The translations under genes and the position numbers were made by a program. Below are positions 44,762 to 53,900 of a stretch of 64,000 bases of DNA, one piece after another. Position 1 is the stretch's first letter. Each line of letters begins with the position of its first letter. The notes under the pieces were generated by a model. It did no database searches. It was given only the letters and a program-made list of their open reading frames with translations, and was not told the origin of the DNA. This DNA is from Allobosea lathyri (lineage in GTDB: Bacteria; Pseudomonadota; Alphaproteobacteria; Rhizobiales; Beijerinckiaceae), in the NCBI RefSeq assembly GCF_900108245.1, contig NZ_FNUY01000001.1, positions 744,001-808,000 on the forward strand, read 5' to 3'.

Positions 44762-44831
44762 AGGATTCGGGTGGGAGCAGGAGCGACGGCGTGGAAAAGC
44801 TCGCTCTCAGCTTCGACCAGGGATGCACGCA

Positions 44832-46055
44832 ATGTCATCGCCCCTTCTGCCGGCTCTGCTCATGGCCGGAATCATGGCCCAGTTCGCCGACAAGCTGGCG
44901 CTCGACACGATTACCCTTGCAGCTACGCAAGGCGGGGCGAGCCCGCGCCTTGTCGGGCTCCTCGTTGCCGCGCAATCGGCCGCCTGGCTCATCGTCTCGC
45001 TGCCGGCCGGCGTCGTCGCCGATCGAATCGCGCCGCGCAGCCTGATCCTGCTGGGCGGAGCCTTGATGGTCGTTGGCGCACTCGCCGGAGCAGGCCTGCT
45101 CGCGGCAGGCGAGACCGGCGGATGGCTTGCCATCTCCACCTTCGTCGCGGCTGCCGGGCCGGTCGTCATCGCGCTGTCCGTCTTCGTCATGCTGCCGCGC
45201 ATGGTCGATATCGCCGCGCTGCCGCGTGCCAATGGCCGGCTCGAACTCGGCCGCGCCTGCTTCAGCCTTGCAGCGCCGCTGATCGCCGGCTGGGCCGTGG
45301 CGCGGGGCATCGGCGCGCTCGGCCTGCTGCTATGCGCGCTGGCGGGTCTGATGGTGCTGGCTGCGGCAGCGCGACTTCCGCGCGAGCGTCCCGCAATGCC
45401 GCCGCGCCAGCCCCTCCACCGCGCCATTGCGGAGGGCGGCGCCTTCGTCGCCCGCCATCCCTATCTCAGGCCGATCGCGCTGTGCGCCATCGGCTGGAAC
45501 ATCGCCTTCTTCGCCTTTCTGGCGATCGTCACGCCTTATGCGGCGCGCATTCTCCTGCTGAGCCCCGAAACCATCGGGCTTGCATCGTCGGTCTATGGTG
45601 CGGGTCTGATCGCCGGGGCACTCAGCGGCGCGGCGCTGATCGCGAGGCTGCCGACCGGGTTCCTGCTGGTCTTCGGCCCCGCCTCTTCGCTCCTGGGCGC
45701 GGGCCTGCTGGCATTCGCCCCGGCGCAATGGGGCTGGCCGGCTCTGGCGCTCGCCTTCTTCCTGTTCGGTTTCGGGCCGATCCTCTGGTCCATCGTCCAG
45801 ACCAGCCTGCGTCAGGCGGTGACGCCGCAGATCCTGCTCGGTCGGGTCAGCGCGACGCTGACCACGGCGACCTTCGGCATGCGCCCGCTCGGCGCCCTGG
45901 CCGGCGGTCTGGCCGGCGAATGGCTCGGGCTCCAGATGGCAATGTGGCTGCCGGTCACGTTGTTCGCGCTCTCGACGCTGGCGATCCTGGCCTCGGGAAT
46001 GCCGGCACTGAAGACGATGCCGGCTGGCGAACTCAGGCTTCAGGCAGCGGAATGA
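44832..46055 (+). CDS. MFS transporter
   Basis: A 407-residue major facilitator beginning [20 protein letters not shown]. Twelve hydrophobic segments are visible, with loop motif [20 protein letters not shown] and the second half [18 protein letters not shown]. It resembles the MFS_3-like (enterobactin exporter type) group, so efflux of a small molecule is possible. The substrate is unknown. ATG 44823 is an alternative start three codons upstream. The 3' end overlaps the convergent pirin gene by 23 bases. Confidence 0.85.
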   Translation: MSSPLLPALLMAGIMAQFADKLALDTITLAATQGGASPRLVGLLVAAQSAAWLIVSLPAGVVADRIAPRSLILLGGALMVVGALAGAGLLAAGETGGWLAISTFVAAAGPVVIALSVFVMLPRMVDIAALPRANGRLELGRACFSLAAPLIAGWAVARGIGALGLLLCALAGLMVLAAAARLPRERPAMPPRQPLHRAIAEGGAFVARHPYLRPIALCAIGWNIAFFAFLAIVTPYAARILLLSPETIGLASSVYGAGLIAGALSGAALIARLPTGFLLVFGPASSLLGAGLLAFAPAQWGWPALALAFFLFGFGPILWSIVQTSLRQAVTPQILLGRVSATLTTATFGMRPLGALAGGLAGEWLGLQMAMWLPVTLFALSTLAILASGMPALKTMPAGELRLQAAE

Positions 46056-46953
46056 ACTCCGTCTCGTCGCCGGGCACGGTGTCGAAGCGGCCGGACTTCC
46101 ATTCCGCCTTGGCCTGATCTATCCGCTCTTTCGAGGACGACACGAAGTTCCACCAGATATGGCGGGGGCCATCCATCGGCTCGCCGCCGACCAGCATCAG
46201 CCGGCTCTGGTCGATGGCGAGGATCGAGATGCGGTCGCCGGGCTTGAAGACCAGCAGCTGACCGGCGCCGAACTCATCGCCGGCGATGTCGATCTTGCCG
46301 GAGACGACATAGACGGCGCGCTCGTCATAGTCGGGGTCGAGCGGCAGGATTGCGCCTGGAGCCAGCACGGCCTCCGCATAGAGCGCGTCCCACGGGAATT
46401 TCACCGGCGAGGTCTGGCCATAGGCCGAGCCCATGATCAGGCTGATGCGCTTGCCGCCTTCGACGATGCGCGGCAATTCGGGCGCGCCATGGTGGATGAA
46501 CTCCGGCTTGATCTCCTCATGCGTCTTCGGCAAGGCGAGCCAGGCCTGGATGCCGTAGAGCTTCGGCGGTTTCCGGCGCTCCTCCAGCCCCGTCCGCTCG
46601 GAATGCACGATGCCGCTTCCGGCCGTCATCAGGTTCACCGCACCCGGCCGGATCGCCATCTCGGTACCCAGCGAGTCGCGATGCGTGATCTCGCCGTCGA
46701 ACAAATAGGTCACGGTCGAGAGTCCGATATGCGGATGCGGACGGACATCGAGGCCCTCGCCGAGCAGGAACTCGGCTGGTCCCATCTGGTCGAAGAAGAT
46801 GAAAGGCCCGACCATCTTGCGCCCGATCGAGGGCAGGGCGCGCCGGACCGAGAAACCGCCGAGGTCGCGGGCGCGCGACACGATCACCTCCTCGATCGCC
46901 TGGCAGGAGCGGGCATCGCCCGGGATGGGGTCTTCTGCGGGGAGTTGGGACAT
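46033..46953 (-). CDS. pirin family protein
   Basis: A 306-residue bicupin. The N-terminal cupin has the metal-binding signature [18 protein letters not shown] with a later Glu/His in [11 protein letters not shown] pirin C-terminal domain follows ([20 protein letters not shown]). Family members include quercetin dioxygenase-type enzymes and regulators, and the activity here is not predictable. ATG 46953 ([15 protein letters not shown]) is preferred, as the upstream frame consists of 16-bp repeat-encoded residues. Confidence 0.92.
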   Translation of the reverse strand: MSQLPAEDPIPGDARSCQAIEEVIVSRARDLGGFSVRRALPSIGRKMVGPFIFFDQMGPAEFLLGEGLDVRPHPHIGLSTVTYLFDGEITHRDSLGTEMAIRPGAVNLMTAGSGIVHSERTGLEERRKPPKLYGIQAWLALPKTHEEIKPEFIHHGAPELPRIVEGGKRISLIMGSAYGQTSPVKFPWDALYAEAVLAPGAILPLDPDYDERAVYVVSGKIDIAGDEFGAGQLLVFKPGDRISILAIDQSRLMLVGGEPMDGPRHIWWNFVSSSKERIDQAKAEWKSGRFDTVPGDETEFIPLPEA

Positions 46954-46996
46954 GGCGTGCTCCTCTGTCTGGCGCGGAGCCTGACGGGAACGGCGC

Positions 46997-47044
46997 GCTT
47001 CGGCAAGGGTGTGCTTCGGCAAGGGTGTGCTTCGGCAAGCGTGT
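46997..47044. repeat. 16-bp tandem repeat upstream of the pirin gene
   Basis: Three units of GCTTCGGCAAGGGTGT (the third with C for G) are followed by a degenerate fourth (ACTTCCGGCAAGAGTG) to about 47060. They fill the gap between the pirin gene and the NAD(P)H oxidoreductase gene, both on the minus strand. Confidence 0.9.
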
Positions 47045-47082
47045 ACTTCCGGCAAGAGTGCGCCGGGCCAACCGCAGCATTT

Positions 47083-47646
47083 TCAGGCGCTCGCGCTTGC
47101 GGGCATGGCCCGCGCCGCGAGCCGGCCCAACCTTGCGACATAATGCTCGCCTGCGGCCTGCAAGGCTTCCTCGTCTGCCTTATGGGCATCGTAGATCAGG
47201 AAGGGCTCGGCCCAGTCGAGTTTGCAGCGGTGTGCCGTCGCCTGTAGCGGGCGCAGCAGCTCACGCAAGGGGAACAGGTTCTGGCCCTGTGGCGCATAGG
47301 CCTCCGGCACATTGCCGGCCGTGGCGGCGATCAACAGCGGCTTGCCGGCGAGCCTGGCTCCCTCCGCTTCGGGATGGATGTAGAACATCCGCGTCAATAC
47401 GGCGTCCTGCCATGCCCTTAGCAGCGGCGGGGTCGAATACCACTGCACCGGGAACTGGAAGACGATGCGGTCGGCCGACAGCAACTGGCGCACCTCGGTA
47501 TCGGTGTCGATCTGCCCATCGGGATATAGCGCCTGCATGTCGACGACCTCTGTGCCGGGCATGCTCCTCGCGGCCGCTGCGAGCGCCCTGTTGGCGCGCG
47601 AGCGCTCGAAATGCGGGTGGAACAGCAGGATCAGGGTCTTGGTCAT
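47083..47646 (-). CDS. NAD(P)H-dependent oxidoreductase (flavodoxin-2/KefF type)
   Basis: A 187-residue FMN/FAD flavodoxin-like reductase of the KefF/MdaB/NQO group. It begins TLILLFHPHFERSRANRALA and shows RIVFQFPVQWYSTPPLLRAWQD, the FMN-contact segment, then LLIAATAGNVPEAYAP. It probably reduces quinones or similar electrophiles with NAD(P)H. It is divergent from a LysR gene with 86 bases between, so that regulator is its likely controller. Pirin and NQO-like proteins are often linked in stress responses. Confidence 0.9.
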   Translation of the reverse strand: MTKTLILLFHPHFERSRANRALAAAARSMPGTEVVDMQALYPDGQIDTDTEVRQLLSADRIVFQFPVQWYSTPPLLRAWQDAVLTRMFYIHPEAEGARLAGKPLLIAATAGNVPEAYAPQGQNLFPLRELLRPLQATAHRCKLDWAEPFLIYDAHKADEEALQAAGEHYVARLGRLAARAMPASASA

Positions 47647-47732
47647 GGCAATCTCCTTTGCGGTGATCAGGAGGATGCCGGCGTCAAGAAAATCATTCCA
47701 ATGGATGGTTTGTATATCGTATTATCGATTTC

Positions 47733-48656
47733 ATGAATTTACGTGGCGTTGATCTGAACCTTCTCGTCATCCTCGATGCGCTGCTCGACGAGGCGCATGT
47801 CTCACGCGCCGCCGAGCGTGTCGGCCTGTCGCAGCCGGCGGCGTCGAGTGCGCTGGAACGCTGCCGGCAGCTTTTCGGTGACCGTCTGCTGGAGCGTGGC
47901 GCCGGAGGCATGGTGCTGACGCCCAGGGCGCAGGCGCTGGCACAGCCGGTCAAGGACGTGCTGGCCGGCATGGCCGTGCTGCTGGAGCCGCGCCGGCCCG
48001 ACCTTGGCGCCATCCGGCAGACGGTGAGGGTGCTGATGTCCGATCAACCTGCGGCAGCGATTGCGCCGGCATTGCAGGCGCAACTGGCGCGGACCGCGCC
48101 GGGCATCACGCTCGCCATCATGCCCTGGCATGGCGCCGACGCTGCGCTCGAAGGCCTCGCGCGCGGCGCTATCGATCTTGCGGTCTCGGTTTTTCCAATG
48201 GTCGAGGCCGATTTCACCCGCAAGGAATTGTTTCGCGAGCGCTATCTGGTCGCGCTGCGCCAGCACCACCCGGCGCTCGACGGGTTCGATCTCGACCGCT
48301 GGTTGGCTTTTCCGCATGTGCTGGTCTCGGGCCGCGGCGAGACGCAAGGGGCGCTCGACGAGGCGCTGGCCCGGCTTGGCCGGACCCGGCGCATCGGCTT
48401 CGTCGTGCCAAGCTTCCTGATGGTGCCGCCTTTGCTCGCGGGCTCGGACCTGATTGCGCTATTGCCGAGCCGCTGCCTGCCGCCAGCCACGCGCGCCGAT
48501 CTCGTGGCCTTGCCGCCGCCGATCCCGGTCGAGGGCTTCCCGCTGCATATCGCCTGGCACAGGCGGCGCGGCAGCGACGCCGGCGTCCAGCATGTTGCGG
48601 GGTTGGTCGAGTCGCTGATCGGTGGGCTCGAAACCTGGGACGGCGCGGCCGCCTGA
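47733..48656 (+). CDS. LysR-family transcriptional regulator
   Basis: A 307-residue LysR regulator with HTH VDLNLLVILDALLDEAHVSR and VGLSQPAASSALERCRQLFG, and a NodD/NahR-like effector domain (TRKELFRERYLVALRQHHPAL). It is divergent from the NAD(P)H oxidoreductase gene, the usual setting of a LysR and its target. The intergenic segment contains ATCG-N6-CGAT inverted bases near 47717-47730, weak evidence for a binding site. Confidence 0.9.
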   Translation: MNLRGVDLNLLVILDALLDEAHVSRAAERVGLSQPAASSALERCRQLFGDRLLERGAGGMVLTPRAQALAQPVKDVLAGMAVLLEPRRPDLGAIRQTVRVLMSDQPAAAIAPALQAQLARTAPGITLAIMPWHGADAALEGLARGAIDLAVSVFPMVEADFTRKELFRERYLVALRQHHPALDGFDLDRWLAFPHVLVSGRGETQGALDEALARLGRTRRIGFVVPSFLMVPPLLAGSDLIALLPSRCLPPATRADLVALPPPIPVEGFPLHIAWHRRRGSDAGVQHVAGLVESLIGGLETWDGAAA

Positions 48657-48667
48657 GGCCTGCGCGC

Positions 48668-48925
48668 CTATTTGTCGACGTCGAGTGCCGTCGCGCCCGT
48701 CGGCTTGCCATCGGCTCCGAGCGTGATCTTCTCGATCCGCGCCTCGGCATGCTTCAGCAGCGCATCGCAGCGGGCTTTCAAGGTCTCGCCGCGGGTGTAG
48801 ATGTCGATCGATTCCTCGAGCGGCACGTCGCCGCGCTCGAGACGGGCAACGATCGCTTCGAGTTCCTTCAGCGCCGCCTCGAAGGGCAGGGTGGCGACAT
48901 CGGCGTTGGTTTTGGCTTCGCTCAC
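48668..48925 (-). CDS. xseB: exodeoxyribonuclease VII small subunit
   Basis: An 85-residue helical protein with the XseB signature [20 protein letters not shown] and [20 protein letters not shown]. It assembles with XseA to degrade single-stranded DNA. In many Rhizobiales it lies directly before dxs, but here dxs starts 4 kb away with other genes between, so the usual cluster has been broken. It is convergent with the LysR gene. Confidence 0.93.
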   Translation of the reverse strand: MSEAKTNADVATLPFEAALKELEAIVARLERGDVPLEESIDIYTRGETLKARCDALLKHAEARIEKITLGADGKPTGATALDVDK

Positions 48926-48988
48926 GGCATGATTCCCATTTGCGGCAAGCTTATCCGCCGGAGTGGCTCATGCTGCAACCCTCGGCGG

Positions 48989-49453
48989 TCAAACCGGCAG
49001 CGCAGAACTCTTCTTGATGGTGCGCAATGTCAGTGTCGACTGCACGCGGGTGACGCCCGGCAACTGCGTGATGATGTCGGTATGGATGCGTTCGAAATCG
49101 GCGCTGTCGCGATAGATCACCCGCATCAGATAGTCATGGGCGCCGGCAAGCAGATGACATTCCAGGATCTCGGGCAGGCTCTGCACGGCCTGCTCGAAAC
49201 CTTCGAGCGAGGCGCGGCCCTGCTGGTCGAGCGTGACGAAGACGAAGGCCGTGCCCGGAAAACCCGCGATCTTGTCGTCGAGCATCATGGCATAGCCACG
49301 GATCAGCCCGCTCTCTTCGAGCTGGCGAACGCGGCGCAGGCAGGCCGACGGCGACAGGTGCACCTTTTCGGCGAGGTCCGAATTGGTGATCCGGCCATCC
49401 ATCTGCAGGATGCGCAGAATGGAGCGGTCGCGGGAATCGAGTTCGATCGTCAT
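48989..49453 (-). CDS. Lrp/AsnC-family transcriptional regulator
   Basis: A 154-residue Lrp-type regulator: winged HTH SRDRSILRILQMDGRITNSD and LAEKVHLSPSACLRRVRQLE, then a RAM ligand-binding domain (EILECHLLAGAHDYLMRVIY, LPGVTRVQSTLTLRTIKKS). It probably senses an amino acid as an oligomer. The target genes are not visible. A GTAG-free, lower-GC leader precedes it. It is monocistronic by spacing. Confidence 0.92.
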   Translation of the reverse strand: MTIELDSRDRSILRILQMDGRITNSDLAEKVHLSPSACLRRVRQLEESGLIRGYAMMLDDKIAGFPGTAFVFVTLDQQGRASLEGFEQAVQSLPEILECHLLAGAHDYLMRVIYRDSADFERIHTDIITQLPGVTRVQSTLTLRTIKKSSALPV

Positions 49454-49603
49454 GGCTTCGGCTGGCCCCCTCTTGCGCGATGCATTGTCGCAAATTTAGC
49501 CGGAGGCAAGCAATTTTCTGCATCATTCTTGAAATCGAGCGCTCATATCCGCGTCAGCATCGCGATGGGCCGCACGAAGCTGCATGGGCAAAGTGCCTGC
49601 CGC

Positions 49604-50116
49604 TCAGGCCAAGGCGAGGGCGAAAGGCGTGCCCTCGAAGGCATCCGCACCACGGCCAATCCGCTCGATCGCGCTGCTCATCCGGCCCTCCCGGCCTAGC
49701 ATCTGGTCGGCGATCGCGACCAGCCGCGCATTGGGCGTGGCCGAGGGCGATGCGGCGCGCAGGATCTGCGCGATCTCATCCTCGTCGCGTGCGGGACCAA
49801 GCGCACAGGCCGCGATATAGGCGGCGGCCGTCGAGCGGCTGATGCCGGCCCAGCAATGAATGACCAGCGGGGCGTTGCGGTCCCACTCCCTGACGAAGGC
49901 CAGGAAACGTCCGACATGTTTTTCCGCCGGAATAACATGCCCGTCCATCGGCGCGACGATGTCGGACATGCCGAGAAACAGGTGGTTGGCCTTGTTGATC
50001 CCGGCGGGGCGCTCGACGACGGTGTCGACATTGATCAATGTCACGACATGGCTGGCGTGCACGGCGGCGACTGTTTCGTGCAGCTTCGACAGCGATGAGA
50101 CATGCAGTGTCGGCAT
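49604..50116 (-). CDS. protein tyrosine/dual-specificity phosphatase-like protein
   Basis: A 170-residue protein with the Cys-phosphatase signature HCWAGISRST (HCxxGxxRS/T) and a preceding general-acid candidate region (LFLGMSDIVAPMDGHVIPAE). The catalytic Cys and Arg are both present. It lacks a membrane segment. GTG 50122 is possible, but ATG 50116 has AGGA properly spaced. The substrate could be phosphotyrosine, inositol phosphate or a nucleotide. It is divergent from the thioesterase gene. Confidence 0.85.
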   Translation of the reverse strand: MPTLHVSSLSKLHETVAAVHASHVVTLINVDTVVERPAGINKANHLFLGMSDIVAPMDGHVIPAEKHVGRFLAFVREWDRNAPLVIHCWAGISRSTAAAYIAACALGPARDEDEIAQILRAASPSATPNARLVAIADQMLGREGRMSSAIERIGRGADAFEGTPFALALA

Positions 50117-50229
50117 CGGCACAATCCTGATGGTGGCGAGGTTCGGCTAAGACAATACCATGATCGACTTCGCCGGGATCTCCTTTAGAAGCGCCTGAAA
50201 TCCTCTCGCCCACATCATTTGGAGCCGCG

Positions 50230-50790
50230 ATGAATCTCTGGTTCCGGCTGTTCTGGCTGCTGTTGTCGACGCCGTTTCGGCCCAAGCTGAAGGCGCCGCA
50301 TGAGCGGTCCCTGCTTCCCTTCCGTGTCTGGTTCCACGATCTCGACACCAGCCTGCACATGAACAATGGCCGCTACTGGTCGCTGATGGACCTTGGCCGT
50401 ACCGACCTGATGCTGCGCACCGGGCTATGGCGCGCGGTGCTGCGCCATCGCTGGCTGCCGGTGGTCAATGCGGGCACCATCCGCTTCCGGCGCGAATTGC
50501 GCCTGTTCCGCCGCTTCGAGGTCGAGACCACGATCCTGTGCTGGAGCGAATCCTGGCTCGTCATGCAGCATCGCGTCCTGGCGACGGGGCGGGACGGCAG
50601 CGAGATCGTGGCTGCGGTCGCTCTGGTGCGCGCGGCACTTTATGACAAGGCGGCCAAGAGCTTCGTGCCGGTCGAGCGCCTGCTGGGCGAGATCGGCGCC
50701 GCCACGCCAAGCCCCGAGCCTGCCCCGGAGGTCGCCGCATTCCTCGCCTCCGAAGAAGCGATGCGCAGCGCGGCCTCGCGCGGTCGCTAG
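50230..50790 (+). CDS. hotdog-fold acyl-CoA thioesterase-like protein
   Basis: A 186-residue hotdog protein: the central helix region reads VWFHDLDTSLHMNNGRYWSLMDLGR, in which the Asp and Asn-Asn-Gly pattern is typical of 4-hydroxybenzoyl-CoA thioesterase-type enzymes (THEM6-like group). An N-terminal hydrophobic stretch (LWFRLFWLLLSTPF) may anchor it at the membrane. It probably hydrolyses acyl-CoA thioesters. The TAG stop is the first three bases of a family B repeat. Confidence 0.82.
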   Translation: MNLWFRLFWLLLSTPFRPKLKAPHERSLLPFRVWFHDLDTSLHMNNGRYWSLMDLGRTDLMLRTGLWRAVLRHRWLPVVNAGTIRFRRELRLFRRFEVETTILCWSESWLVMQHRVLATGRDGSEIVAAVALVRAALYDKAAKSFVPVERLLGEIGAATPSPEPAPEVAAFLASEEAMRSAASRGR

Positions 50791-50962
50791 AACGCGCTGC
50801 TTTTCAGCCGGAAGTAAGTCATCCCGGACAAGCGGCGTAGCCGCGCTGATCCGGGATCCATTCCGAAACCTTATCGACCAGCGCTCCGGAATGGATCCCG
50901 GGTCTCCGCTTCGCTACGCCCGGGATGACCGCGGGTTTCCTTATAAAAGCAGCCTGCTCTAG
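50788..50962. repeat. MITE-like palindromic repeat, family B copy 4
   Basis: The left end TAGAACGCGCTG and right end CAGCCTGCTCTA are slightly diverged from the consensus TAGAGCGTGCTG. The core carries GTCATCCCGG, GATCCGGGATCCATT, AATGGATCCCGGG and CCCGGGATGACC. The left TAG is the stop of the thioesterase gene. It sits between the convergent thioesterase and SSS kinase genes. Confidence 0.85.
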
Positions 50963-50969
50963 GCCGACG

Positions 50970-53900
50970 CTATTCCGCCGCGATCCGCGTTGCACGCCAT
51001 TGCGCCAGCAGGGCGCGCAAGGCTCCGGGCTTCAGCGGCTTGTTGAGGAGGTGGATATCCAGGGCGGCCGCCGCCTCGCGCACATAGGGCGTGCGGTCGG
51101 CGGTGAGCAGGATTGCGGGCTTTGGCGATCTCGCCCGCTCGCGCAGCGCGCTGATCGCGCTGATGCCATTGCCATGGTCGAGGTGATAGTCCGCGATCAC
51201 GACATCGGGTTCGTCCTTGCGTCCAACCAGAGCCAGCGCTTCGTCGAGGCCCGCCGCAGTCGCGACGACACAACCCCAGCCCTCCAGCAGCAGCTTCATC
51301 CCGTCGAGGATGGATGGCTCGTTGTCGATTACGAGCAGTTTCAGTCCGGCCAGTTGGGCGGCCGGGGTATGGCGAACGCCCGAACCCGTTGCCATGGCCG
51401 GTAGCGGCGCGGCGCGCGGCACCAGCACCGAGAAGCGCGAGCCCCGTCCCGGCACCGAATCCAGCGTCAGCCCATGATCGAGCGCCCGCGCGATGCGTTG
51501 GACGATCGACAGGCCGAGCCCGAGCCCGCGCGCCACCTTGGCGCCCTGGTCGAGTCGCTGGAATTCGCGGAATACCGTCTTCTGCTTGCTTTGGGGAATG
51601 CCGAGGCCGGTATCGATGACCTCCAGCGCGACTTGCGAACCACGCCGGCGGAAGCCCACCAGCACCTTGCCGCTCGGGGTATACTTGATCGCGTTCGAGA
51701 CGAGGTTCTGCAGCAGCCGTCGCAGCAGCCGGCGATCCGAGCGCAAGGTCAGGGTCGTCGGCATGAAGACGAGCTTCAGGCCCTTCTCCTGGGCGCTTGG
51801 CTCGAATTCGCGCTGGAGCTGGCGCACAAGTTCGTCGAGCCGGAATGCGGTCAGCTCCGGCTTCAGCGCGCCGCCGTCGAGGCGCGAGATCTCGAGCAGC
51901 GCGGTCAGGATTTCCTCGACCGCGTCGAGGGAGGCGTCGATATTCTCGGCAAGGTCCGGGCTGCCGGCATGGCGATCCCGCTCCACCAGCGACGTCGCGT
52001 AGAGGCGCGCGGCATTGAGCGGTTGCAGGATGTCGTGGCTGGCGGCGGCGAGAAAACGTGTCTTCGAGGCGTTGGCGGCTTCCGCCTCGGCCTTGGCGCG
52101 CTGCAGCTCGGTATTGACGCGCAGGATTTCTTCGGTGCGCTCGACGACGCGGCGCTCCAGGCTTTCATTGGTGCGCTCCAGATCCTCCTGGGCCTGCACG
52201 GCTTCGGTGATGTCGGTGTAGGTCGTCACGAAGCCGCCATCGGGCAGCGGGTTGGTCCGGATCTCGATGACCTTCTTCGACGGGAACAGCTTGAGCCGCA
52301 CCGGCTCGCGGTCGTTGACGAAGCTTTCGAGCCGGGCCGCCATAAGATCGTCCTGCTCGCCATCGCCATAGGCGCCGCGCGCCGCATTGAAGCGGACGAT
52401 CTCGTCGAGCCCCGTGCCGAAGCGGACGAGCGAGGGCGGCAGGTCGTAGAGCTGGATGAAGGCCTGGTTCCAGGCGAGAAGGCGCAGGTCGCGGTCGAGC
52501 ACCGTGATGCCCTGGCCGGCATGGTCGAGCCCGTGCTGGAGAATGTCGCGATTGTATTGCAGCGCAGCCGAAGCATCGTCGAGCAGCTTGAAGGCGGCTT
52601 CGGTGGTGAGGTTGCGCCGCTTCAGCAGCAGCGACAGCACGAGCCGCGACGACGCCGCCCCGATCGCCGAGGACAGCAGATGCTCGCCGAAGCGCAGCAG
52701 ATGGATGTCGGCATCGCGGTTGGCGTTGGGCTCTTCGCCGCGCGATGTCGCAAACCCCTCGAAGGCGCGTTGCGTCCGCTCCTGCCCGAGATAGCGGCCG
52801 ATGGTCGATTGCAGCTCCGCCTCGGTCACGGTCGAGCGCCAGAGCATGAAGGACTGGGCCATCGTGGCCCGGTCGGATTCGACGAAGGCGTTGGCCTGCA
52901 GGCGCTCCATCGCATTGGCCGGCCGCATCAGCGAGAAGCCGATATAGGCCATGATGTTGAGCCCAAGGCTCCAGACCACGCCATGGGCAAGCGCGGGCAG
53001 GTCGAGCCCCAGCATGGCTTCGGGCCGCAGCGCGGCCGTGCCGAGCGGTCCCAGCGCGACGATGTCGCTCCAATAGCTGCCGGGATACGCCAGGCTGGGC
53101 ATCAGCAGCGTATAGGCCCAGGTCACGATGCCGATCACCAGCCCTGCTGCCGCGCCGAGCGCCGTGCCGCGCCGCCAGATGAGCCCGCCGAAGAACGCCG
53201 GCGCGATCTGCGCTGTCGCCGCAAAGGACAAAAGGCCGATCGACACCAGCGCCGCTTCGCCCGCCGCGCGGTAATAGGCATAGCCGAGCAGTATCACGAC
53301 GAGGATGGCGCAACGCCTGATGATCACGATCTGCGAGCCGAGATCGCCGCCGGTCGTGCCGCCGGCTTCGCCCTGGGACTTGCTCGGGACGAGCGATCGG
53401 CGGGGGTCGCTGAGGCCGCCGCGGCCGCGCAGCAGCAGCGGCATCACGAGATGGTTCGAGATCATGATGGCGAGCGCGACCGAGGCGACGATCACCATGG
53501 CGGTCGCAGCCGAAAGGCCGCCGACGAAGACGAACAATGCGATCAGGCTGGCCTCGCGCTGCAATGGCAGCAGCAGCACGGTCATGTCGCGGTCGATATT
53601 GGCGCCGGGCAGCAGTGCCTCGCCGGCCATGGCAAGCGGCAGCACGAAGAGGTTGATCAGGATCAGGTAGAGCGGGAACATCCAGGCGGCGCGGCGGACA
53701 TCGCGCGCATCGCGGTTCTCGACGATCGTCATATGGAACTGGCGGGCCAGCAGCAGGGCAGCGCAGGACGAGAGCAGCGTCAGCGTCAGGAAAGTCGGCC
53801 AGCTCGATGTGCGCTCCCATATCGGCGGCAGTCCTTCGGGAGGCTTCGCCACCTTCGCGAGAAAATCGGCTGCACCGTCGAAGAGGCCGTAGATGATGAA

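Noticed and set aside
44613-44828. N-terminal extension of dxs to ATG 44828
   Set aside because: The extension encodes repeat-derived Gly-Leu-Ala-Ser units. DXS proteins begin near the [11 protein letters not shown] segment.
44655-44831. N-terminal extension of the MFS gene encoding CKPITG repeats
   Set aside because: It is simply the 18-bp tandem repeat read in an open frame. Family similarity begins at [10 protein letters not shown], and MFS proteins lack such an extension.
44690-47044. Tandem repeats considered as a CRISPR array
   Set aside because: The units are directly adjacent with no spacers, have only three or four copies and no cas genes are nearby.
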